Shown: piece by piece, positions 44,330 through 53,356 of the stretch
Position numbering within the stretch: position 1 is the first letter of the stretch
Layout: the number at the start of each line of letters is the position of its first letter
Source: Symsagittifera roscoffensis
Lineage: Eukaryota > Xenacoelomorpha > Acoela > Convolutidae
Assembly: GCF_963678635.1 (NCBI RefSeq)
Contig: NC_087062.1
Location: forward strand, 81,992,239 to 82,045,594
Length of the DNA stretch: 53,356 nt
Direction of reading: 5' to 3'
The notes under the pieces: model-generated
Seen by the model: the letters and a program-made list of their open reading frames with translations, nothing else
What the model was told of the DNA's origin: nothing
Database searches by the model: none
Made by a program: the position numbers and the translations under genes

Positions 44330-46320
44330 GTCTTCTTGGTGATTTGCTTTCGGACTTTATAAAGAAGAAGTTGCTTTTAGAACTGTATCATTAGCATATA
44401 GTAATATGTTACTACCTTATTGAGGACTTTTAATTTTTTTTCTGTATCATTCATAATTAAGATGAGTAGTAGTGGGCTCAATAATGATCCCTGTTAAATA
44501 CCATAATTAATTTCTTCAATTTGTTAGACAAAAACCTTTTTTTTTGCATTTTTTGGTTTGCTCAAAACATTTTCAAAAAAATACGGGCTACTTAGCCCAA
44601 ACGACACACGTTTTTCCAGTAAAACACCATGGTCGACTGTGTCAAAAGATTTTTAGGTCTCTATTTGAGCGCTAAATTAAGATGGACTGATCGATCCAGT
44701 GAACATAATTTCTTCCATCAGCAATACAAAAGCACCATTAGTGCCATGTTTTGAACTAAAGTCATATTGATTTTGGTTGAACAAAATAATTTTATCAAAA
44801 AAACTGTTCAATCTGATGAAGATGAGCTACGAAAAACTGTTAATAATTAAATTGATCATAAGTTAGCAGGATTTTTTTTGTTACCTTCTTTGTGAATTGC
44901 AATTGCAAACTTTAGGTGTTCCGAAAAAGTCTGACGATCAAAAAAGCTTGAAAAAGCACTGTTAACAACTGATAAACTTAGGTTGAAGTTTTTGAGAACA
45001 AAAGATTTGTATTATCTGACTCAAAGCTGTATTCGGTCTTATATTTACGCTTTTTTAAAAAATTTTAGTATTTATGGTTTCAATGAAATGTACTCATTAA
45101 ATTTGTTCATAATAACGTCTTCCTTTATCACTTTTTTTATCTGAACCTATTAAACCTTTGTACCTGTTGAGTAGTTTTTTTATTTTGACTTATCGTTTCA
45201 ACCTTCACATTTTTTTGATGAATCGCCTTCTTTTTCTTAGCTTTCAGATTTTTCACAGATCACTTCATAACTTTCTAAGGAAGAATTGTGTTCTGAAATT
45301 CATCGATGTCCTTGTAATACCGACACTGAGATCGTCAACTATTTTTTGGATTGCGGTTTATACCAAGGTTTATTGGGATGTTTTAAAATAAGATTCTCTG
45401 ATTTTGTATCAATTTCCAGATCCAGTGTTACAGTTTAATGATCTTTTACTGATTTTCAAAGTAATTGGTTTGACCTGTTCAATTGCACAAAGTGAGATCG
45501 ATATATGACTTGTTTTTTTAACATTCTCTGGTCGCTTGCTCGCTGCTGGCAAACTTTAGTTAAAAAAAGAATAATAGCTCAATTTTTCTCTCTGTTCATT
45601 GTATTGATATTGAAGTCTTCACAAAATATATGTTTTGACTGGGGGTTAACAATAAAATTATCCATATGTTTATAAAGCTTGTCCAATGTTTGCGAATTAA
45701 TTTTGCTGAGTGATATATTGACACAAAAAAATATTATGTTTTCTAATAATTCGAATACGCAGAACTTTTATATTTTATATTGATAGTTTTTGACATATAT
45801 ACCTACTCCGCCTCTTTTTTTTCTTAGATATTTAAAAAAGGTTGCTATCCATGTTAATGAAACAAGTTAATCAGTTGAATTTTGTTATACATATCGCTTT
45901 TGGCTCTACTTTTGGTTGCTAAACCAAAAATACAAGGTCATTAAGGCTTTTTGGAAGGAACCCTATGTTCCGTAGTAAAAATTGGCTGCTTGAACTCATA
46001 CTTTATTGGTCCTTATGAGACTTTACTTATCCTTTCTAAGATATAATTTTGAAAAAAGCATCTCATCTAAACTTTCCTACTAACGCTTGAAGAGTGAAAT
46101 GATCTATTTCAAAATTTTCTTTACAGGACGTCATTTTTATGCGCTGTATATCTGATGAACTTATCCACTTTGTAACTACTTTTTGCAAGCACAGAAAACG
46201 ATACGTGAAGTGAAACAAGTACTTTTTTGCCAATTCCTTGATGATTTGTAGTTTTTTTGACGAGAAGCTATTCAAATTAACAACAGAAAAAGCACCGAGC
46301 TCCTACAACTTGATTATAAA
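44330..46320 (-). pseudogene. Degraded LINE ORF2: endonuclease and reverse transcriptase
   Basis: Minus-strand non-LTR retrotransposon. Endonuclease side: KKRGGVGIYV at about 45793-45825 and EDFNINT (usual GDFN) at about 45603-45626. RT side: a block like HKEGNKKNPANL near 44870-44910, FDTVDH at 44629-44649, QGS at 44485-44493 followed by a SPLL run, and the catalytic box as YANDT at about 44385-44402 (usual YADD). Order EN then RT is as in CR1/Jockey/L2-like LINEs; the clade cannot be named safely. Stops and frameshifts throughout, and one catalytic Asp is replaced by Asn. A short match to its endonuclease lies at 39665-39750. Confidence 0.72.
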
Positions 46321-46789
46321 ATTCAAATACAACTCAAATGGCAAGTTGTTTTGAAGAATCCCTGCTAATTACGAATTTTTCAGAGCTGCTTGCGTAATCA
46401 CACGAAGGGTAGACTTAAGGTTTTCCAAAACATTAACCGACCACTGATTTAAAGTAGGCTCGTTTCAGCGCTAATTAGAAATCAGATCATCGCAAAAACG
46501 AACAATGATTTAAGGGAACTGAAAAACCTAAATTTAAACAAAAAGCTATCAGCTTTGGTGGAAAATTAAAAAAAAAACAGATGGCAAATCAAATATGCAT
46601 GAAATATTCAAATCAAGAAACGAGACAATTAGCTAGAGCTTTGCAGATTACAGTTCTTTTTTCCGCCTATTCTTTTTCTCTTGAACATTTAACGAAAAGT
46701 TGATACCCATGTAAATGAGATGTTTTTTGGGCAATTATATCCTCTCTGGCCACTCGAACTTATTTTATTTTTTTCTTCCTTTTTTTCTC

Positions 46790-47960
46790 TTCTTCACAAA
46801 GTACATGTATTGAATGGGGGTTAATAATATGATTATCTATAAGTTCATATAGCTTGTCTAATGTTTGCAAGTAAATTTTACTGAGTGGTATTTTGACACA
46901 AAAAAATATGAAGTTTTTGCAGAGTTTTCTTACAATTCGAATGCGCAGAATTTTTTATTGATAGTTTTTTGAGAACTTCAAAATTGACATTTTTTAAAAA
47001 TACATACTTATCCATCTATTCTTTTTTCTTGAACATTCTGCAAAAATTTGATACCCATGTTACTGAAAAAAGCTAACCAGTTGACTTTCCTTCAAACAAG
47101 TTTTTGTAATACATATCGTTTTTTGGCTCTTCTTTTGGTTGCTAAACCAAAAACACAGGGTCATGAAGGCTTTTTGGAAGGAAATTTAAGTTCCGTAGTA
47201 AAAATTGGCTGCTTGAAGTCATTTTTTATTGCTCCTTATGAGACTTCAATTATTCTTTCTAAAAAATAACCTCGAGCAAAGGCCTCTAATTTTTCCTACT
47301 TACACTTTAATAGTAAATTGTTCTATTTCAAAACTTTTATTACAGGACGTCGTTTTTACGCACTGTTTAACTTATGATTTTGTTCACTTTTTAACTATTT
47401 TTTGCAAGCACAAAAAATGATGTGTGTTGTGAAACAAGTACTTTTTTTTCATTTCCTCGAAGATTTACAGTAATTTTTGACGAGTAGCTATTCAAATTAG
47501 TAACGGCAAAAGCAAACGACTTGATCAAATTAGACTCGGCGTAACCACCTACAATTGAAATTGCACCGAAAAGTTGTTTTGAAGAACTCCTGATCTGAAC
47601 AATGGATTGCTTAATCACGAAGTTTTCGGAGCTGCTTGCTTATTCACACGAAGGGCAGACAAAGAGTTTTCCTTTACAATAACAGACCACTGATCGGAGG
47701 TACGTTTGCTTCAGTGCTAATTAGAGATCAGAACATCGCAAAAACGAAAAATTGTTTCAAGAAATTGAAAACATCAAATTTAAACAAAAAACTATTTTTT
47801 TTTGGTTGCCCGAAAAAGATTTACAAGCTCAGTCCAAAAAGCGAAAAAAAAACAGATGGCAAATCAAGACGCATGAAATACCCATTTCAAGAAAAGAGAA
47901 AATTAGCTGAAGCTTTGCTGATTAGAGTTCTAGTTCCTCATGGGACTATTTGAGCAGACG
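46790..47960 (-). pseudogene. Second partial LINE copy (endonuclease part)
   Basis: Homologous to 45615-46620 at an offset near 1175, in the same orientation. Matching words include CTTCACAAA, TTTTGACACAAAAAAATAT, TTGCTAAACCAAAAA, GGCTTTTTGGAAGGAA and GTAGTAAAAATTGGCTGCTTG. The GGVGIYV equivalent at about 46995-47030 is destroyed. No RT part, so it is a tandem or 5'-only fragment. Confidence 0.7.
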
Positions 47961-49078
47961 CTCTCACTGCTTAATTTGGTTAGCATTGTATCTTTTAGTG
48001 GTTGAGACGCTTTTTGTGCCATTGCATCCTCTGGCAACTTGATCATATTTTCTTATTATCGCTTCTTTCTCGAACGTTTCCATCAAAACTGAATGCTTTG
48101 CCATTAACTGACTGTGATTAGAACAGTTGATTGAGATTGAAATTTGTCTTTAGTATTGCAAAACCACGCAATTGATTGGGAGGTCTCTAGACTCATTTCC
48201 TTCGCAGCTACTTTATTTTTTGCTTTTATTCCTTCTATTTTGCCTTTAATTCCAAATTCTTTTTTGAACACCGCAGAGCCTCAATGGTAACGTCGTTCAC
48301 TCTTGTAGTACTGATGCGTGGGTTAGCAATATAGATAATGTCCATGTGTAAGTATCGCTCTTGCGCTCCCAGTCTTTTTTTGATATCTTTTTGATTTTTT
48401 CAAAACACTTAATGCAAATTTGTTGGTCACCCGTTGTTCTTTTTAGTTCCTCAATCCTTTTTCTAGTAGGCTTCGTATGTTATTTCTGCTTTCATGAAAG
48501 CTAACGTCATCTTCAAAATCCATTGAAACAATAATAGAATGACAATTCAGTGTTAAATGCTTAATAATTGAGACCAAACATTTTAAATTCGTTTTGAAAG
48601 ATCTTTTGAGGTAGAATCAGTGATAGTCATGCGAATGTTATTAGACAAACGCATCTGCAGATTTAGAATGAACATACTTGATAGAATAAGCTGATAAGAT
48701 AACGACTATTTTGATTGCAGAAATAGGATCGCATCATATACAAGATAGAATAAGCTTTTCAGATCACTGCTACTTTCTAAACACATTTAAACTCGCCAAT
48801 CTCACCAGAATTTTCGTGGCACATCAAGCATGTCGCAAATAAAAGTCAGTGCCAAAGAAAGAACGAATTTTTAAGTGTTTGAAAAAGGGAGGCGAAGAAA
48901 GCTTCATGGTGGAGATTGTGTTTATATTTGTATCTAAGTACTAACTTTGAAGTTTCTACAAAAAAAATTTTCGAAAAAAAAGCTCGAAAAAACCGTTCAA
49001 AACAACTTCTTTGATCAAGAACAGAAAAAGGCGTTTTCACACTTGCTTTACAAACAATTATGGTGGATAATTTTTTTA
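47961..49078. other. AT-rich stretch before microsatellite, no gene seen
   Basis: Only short chance frames; nothing recognised on either strand. Confidence 0.45.
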
Positions 49079-49279
49079 CGTATGTATGTATGCATGTATT
49101 TATGTACGTATATCTATGTGTGTAAGTATATTTGTATTTATGTTTGTAATTTTATGTGCAAGTATGTATCAATGGTTAATTGTATGTAAGTAAGTATGTA
49201 TGTTATCTAGTCATTTAAATTTTGTATCTATGTATGTATGCATGTATACATGTATGTTTGTTTGTTCGTATGTATGTAA

Positions 49280-49310
<31 letters not shown>

Positions 49311-49456
49311 TGTTTGTATGTATGTATGTATGTATGTATGTATGTATGTACGTTTTTATGTATGAATGTATGTATGTATGTATGTATGTATGTATTTATG
49401 TATGTATGTATGTATGTATGTATGTATGTATGTATGTATGTATGTATGTATGTATG

Positions 49457-49487
<31 letters not shown>

Positions 49488-49937
49488 GTAGTTTTGTTTG
49501 TATATACGTATGTATATATGTATGTAGGTAAGTTTGTTATGTATGTATGAAGTATGTATGTTTGTTTGTATGTATGTAGGTATCTATGTATGTTTATATG
49601 TATGTATTTACGTTTAATTTTATGTAGGCATTTATGTACGTATTAATATAAGTATGTATGTATGTATGTATCTGTATTTGTATGTACGGAAGTATTTTTT
49701 GTTCGTATGTTTGTGTTTATGTATGTATGTATGTATGTGTGTAAGTATGTATGTATGTATGTATTTATTCATGTATGTATATATGTATGTATATATGTAT
49801 GCCTACAAAAATGTTAGTGTGTATGTATTTATATAGGTCAGTATGGATTTATGTATTCATGTATGTTTACATGTATGTACGTATGTATGCATGTTTGCAT
49901 GTATGTATGTATGTATGTAAGTATGTATGTATGTATG

Positions 49938-49968
<31 letters not shown>

Positions 49969-50155
49969 GTATGTATGTAGGTATGTATGTATGTTTGTAT
50001 GTATGTATGTATGTATGTATGTATGTATGTATGTATGTATGTATGTATGTATGTATGTATGTATGTATGTATGTATGCATGTATGTATGTATGTATATGT
50101 GTATCTATTTATGTACATATAAATGTATGTTTGTATGTCTGCATGTATGTGTTAG
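49079..50155. repeat. (ATGT)n microsatellite, about 1.07 kb
   Basis: Tetranucleotide ATGT repeat with scattered variants (ATTT, ACGT, AAGT, ATAT), purest at about 49380-49480 and 49980-50080. It abuts the truncated copia RNase H at about 50156-50171. Its right end is the mirror of 3016-3156. Confidence 0.97.
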
Positions 50156-50170
50156 GATTCAGAATAAGAT

Positions 50171-53100
50171 TCAATAAATCTGTCCAACATCGATGTGTTT
50201 CGTTCGCTTCTGCATCACAGGATTCTTGTACATCTTGATACAGCTCTGAATGTTTCTCTTGATGATAGTTGGTCCGTCAATAACTAGGCACATCTCATCG
50301 AGAAGTGATCGCAGATATAGAGCCTCTTGAACCACTGCTGTCATTGCTTGATACTCAGCCTCACTGGTAGATATGATTGCAGTTGGTTGCATCTTGGTGA
50401 TCCAACTAATTGATGTCCCTCCCTCATGCAAGTGAAAGCTGTTGCCAGTAGTTGACCGTCTCTCATCCGAATCTCCAGCCCTGTCAACATCTGCGGATCC
50501 ATGAGTTTTACACAACCAGCGTCCTTAGTGTAGCACAGCTCAAGATCTTTGCTCCTCTTCAGGTAAACGAAGAACTCTCTTTGCAGCCATCCAGTGTACC
50601 CTTCCCGGATTCTCCCAGAAACGAGAGAATTGCGTTACAGTAACTAGGATATCAGGCCTTGTTTGCTTAGCTATGTACAATAATGAGCCCATAATGCCCC
50701 TGTAGTCCTCAGCCTTCATGGATACTGCCTCTGCTGACCCAGCTTCAGGGCAGCCCTTCTTGATAGTTGTGCGCTGATATCCGCTAGTGTGCCCACTGGT
50801 TTGCATTCAGCAAGGCTATAACACTCCAAGCAGTCGTCGATGTGACGTGATTGATTTACTGTTACGGCCCCAGGTGACTGCTTGACCTGCATTCCCAGGA
50901 ACCAGGACAATGCGCCTACTTCATCCATCGTAAATGGTTCGGAGATACAACTCGTCGGCTTGTCAACATCGTCTTGACATCTGCACCCAATGAAGATGTC
51001 ATCTACGCAAGCTAGCACATAAATCAATGCATCGTTGTTCCTCTCATCGTGAATAAACGGAAGTCGTTGCGGCTTCTAGTGACTCTTCGTCAATTAAGAA
51101 AGTGCTCAATGTCTGATACCAGTCTGTTCCTGCCCGCCGCAGCCCACAGAGACTTCGTTGTAGCAAGCACTCTTGGCTTTCACCGCTGCTGAACCCCTCT
51201 CTGACTGCTAGAGGAGAGTTTAGGAAGGCTGTTTTAAAACTCATTTAATGAAGTACAGTATCATCTGATCATCTTGTGCCCCAAGAGCAACCAGTATCCT
51301 CTTTGTTTCGGGTTCACAGATTGGAGCAAACGTTTCATTGCAACTCAAACGTTTCATTCAACTCAAATCCTTCCACTTGCAGGAACCCTTTCACTACATA
51401 TCGGGCTGTGAACCGATCCACTTGTCCCATCGCATCTCTCCTTACAATAAGAACAAATCGTGTGGGAATAATTTTTCGAGATCGCGATCTATCAACAAGT
51501 GTCCATAGCTGCCACCCACTAACTCTAAAGCCATAGCTGCCAGCCACTGCTCCTTCTCGGATCCAGACAATCTTCTGAAAAGCCCCTTGGCTCTTGAAAT
51601 CCAGTCACTGAAGCTTGCATATAGGCCAGTCCATGAAGAATTGGTGGGTTTCTTGTTCTAACGGACCTCTACACTGGATGATAAGTAGAATGTGAGTCTA
51701 CTGCTTCCACCTCGACCTTATTCTCCTCAGTAGCCCCCACTGAATCTGCCGTATCACCCTCAGTTGGCACGCTTAGTGCTTCGCTGGTTTTCGTTGCGCT
51801 TGGTTGCTGAATATCATTTCAGCCCTCGATTGATAGCTCCAGGGTTTATAATGGCTCACTGTCAACCAGAAAGCCATCTGGAATGATGTTCTCATTGAAT
51901 GTCACACTTGTTGCTAGCACCACTCGTCTTGTCTCTAGATCCATCAGCAGGTAGGCTTTGCTCTCCTACTCGTAGCCGATGAACTTGCTTTCTTTGCCCT
52001 TTGGATCCAGTTTCCGTCTGTTGCCTCGATCCAGATATACCGAACACACGCAAACGGCTCACTTTTGATGGTTTTCTATAGTGCATGTCTGTCGGCGAAA
52101 GGCGCTTCTCGTTGCTGGATGTGGGACACAAGTTGCGAACCCTCACAGCTATCGATTACTCGCACTCAGAACGTCTTCAGTAGCTTTGCTTCGGCCAGCA
52201 GACATCGAGTCATCTCGGTGATCACTCTGTTGTAGCGCTCTGCTACATCAACACTCACCTTCATATTCAGTTCGTAGGCACTTCGTAGCTCCATGCTCAG
52301 CCACAAACTTCTGGAACTTCAGTAGAGCATCATTCTTCTTCACTAGGTGCTTGACCACAGCCAGCCAATTGAAGTCGTCGATGAAGCTCAATGCATAGCG
52401 TCCACCATGCATACTCGGTACTTCAAATGGTCCCTGATTGACACTGAAGACCTTAACCCCACTACCGATGCTCGGCTGTCAGTCTTCTTAGGCACTTCTA
52501 TATCATGCATCTTAGAAGCTGTACACGCTTCAAAGAACTCTAGCTCGCCCACATTGACAAGCGATGAAAGATCATTCTTGTTGAGGTGCCCCAGTCGTCG
52601 GTGCCACAACATTGCAACACTGGTATCCCTCCTCGTTTTCGTCACTAGAGTCATCGGGGATCCTCTTCAAGTTGCACTCAAGAAAGAAAAGCTTGCCGCG
52701 CTGTTTCAGAGTATCTGTCCCCCATCTGGTGCCAGTAGATGATGTGAAGCATCTGAGGCGAAGCTGAAGTTTGAGCCTCTAGCCACAGCTGAGCTCACAC
52801 TCATCAAGTTAACACTGTAGCTCGGCACAAACAGCAAATTATGAAAAGTGTAGCTGCTCACAGCATCATGACAGTCCCTGATCTCCACTTCCACTGATCC
52901 TTTGCCCTCAATCCTTGACAGCGTGCCGTTGGGGTTCTCCACTGTTGTCCCTTCGTTCCAGCTCTCATAGCTAGAAAAGACCGTAACAACAATGAGGTCG
53001 TCTCCCTTCATTGAAGTTGTAGCACAACAACTGAAGAACCCTGTCCTACCCTGCTTGTACTCCCTTGCAACCTCGCAAAATGTCCAGGTTGCCCACACTT

Positions 53101-53356
53101 GAAGCACTCTTGCTTCTTTGCTCCATGCCACTTGCTTTTTTTGACCCACTTCCTCGAGCACTTGACTGTCCGCTGTCACTTTTGCACTTGCAGTCCCTCG
53201 CCATATGGCCCTTCTGACCGCAAATATAGACTCTTTTCTTCTTCGTCACAGCTTGCCCAGTCCTCTCTCCACATCGAGCTTTCCTCGAGTCATCGTAGTT
53301 GCTCAATCACGTTCTCAGCTCTTTGCTGGTTGAAAGCTCTTTTTTATCACAAAATT
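50171..53356 (-). pseudogene. Ty1/copia gag-pol remnant (right copy, inverted)
   Basis: Minus-strand mirror of 1-3015 with the same frameshifts, the same 3' truncation after RNase H and the same microsatellite border. Position 1 of the left copy pairs with 53184. It extends 172 bases further 5', which adds a second gag zinc-knuckle (CGQKGHMARDC, first Cys replaced by Val) near 53190-53230. Differences from the left copy that I can see number about eight, including two bases near 52653, a 1-base indel near 53125 and single changes near 52398, 51966, 51692, 51633 and 51411. All frames are broken. Confidence 0.9.

Noticed and set aside
49200-50180. Long open frames of Met-Tyr-Val-Cys or Ile-His-Thr-Tyr repeats on both strands
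   Set aside because: They are translations of the (ATGT)n microsatellite, which has no stop in several frames; no gene evidence.
1-53356. CRISPR array, tRNA or rRNA genes
   Set aside because: No regularly spaced repeats with unique spacers and no convincing RNA gene folds were seen; the genome is eukaryotic.

Overview
The window looks like repeat-rich, AT-rich nuclear DNA of a eukaryote, most likely an invertebrate animal. It holds almost nothing but transposable elements and their debris: LTR retrotransposons of the Ty1/copia and Ty3/gypsy types, a LINE, large tandem duplications and a long (ATGT)n microsatellite. I see no convincing host gene, tRNA, rRNA or CRISPR array. The species cannot be fixed from the sequence.

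Layout. 1-3015 (+) is a frameshifted Ty1/copia pol remnant that runs into an (ACAT)n tract and then a gap of exactly 200 N (3157-3356). The same copia segment with the same microsatellite junction lies inverted at the other end (about 50030-53184, minus strand), nearly identical by eye, so the two ends form a long inverted repeat or an assembly/haplotype artefact.

3658-21368 (+) is the most interesting part: a strongly A-rich, retrovirus-like Ty3/gypsy element. It has a long pol (RT, RNase H, integrase) whose gag and protease are missing on the left. Then come two small hydrophobic ORFs, a Pro/Ser/Thr-rich ORF with one stop, an 872-codon envelope-like glycoprotein that resembles chuvirus-type (class III) glycoproteins and carries a PTAP motif in its tail, and a 602-codon ORF of unknown function. 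From 8089 on the ORFs overlap in a chain; the last pair shares ATGA. A 4756-bp segment (3' half of env + ORF3 + 3' region) is tandemly duplicated at 15461-20213. A smaller module of about 1 kb is duplicated again at 20372-21368.

21369-49078 is AT-rich and skewed to T on the + strand. It contains a long imperfect inverted repeat (23005-25600), two degraded minus-strand Ty3/gypsy copies related to the big element (31400-36360), families of kilobase-scale repeats (37570-43812), and a degraded LINE with endonuclease and RT motifs on the minus strand (44330-47960). 49079-50150 is the (ATGT)n microsatellite.

Together the window records several rounds of insertion: old gypsy and LINE copies, a young complex env-bearing gypsy element that was later partly duplicated, and a copia segment of clearly higher GC at both ends. 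Readings of degraded regions come from translation by eye; no database search was run.
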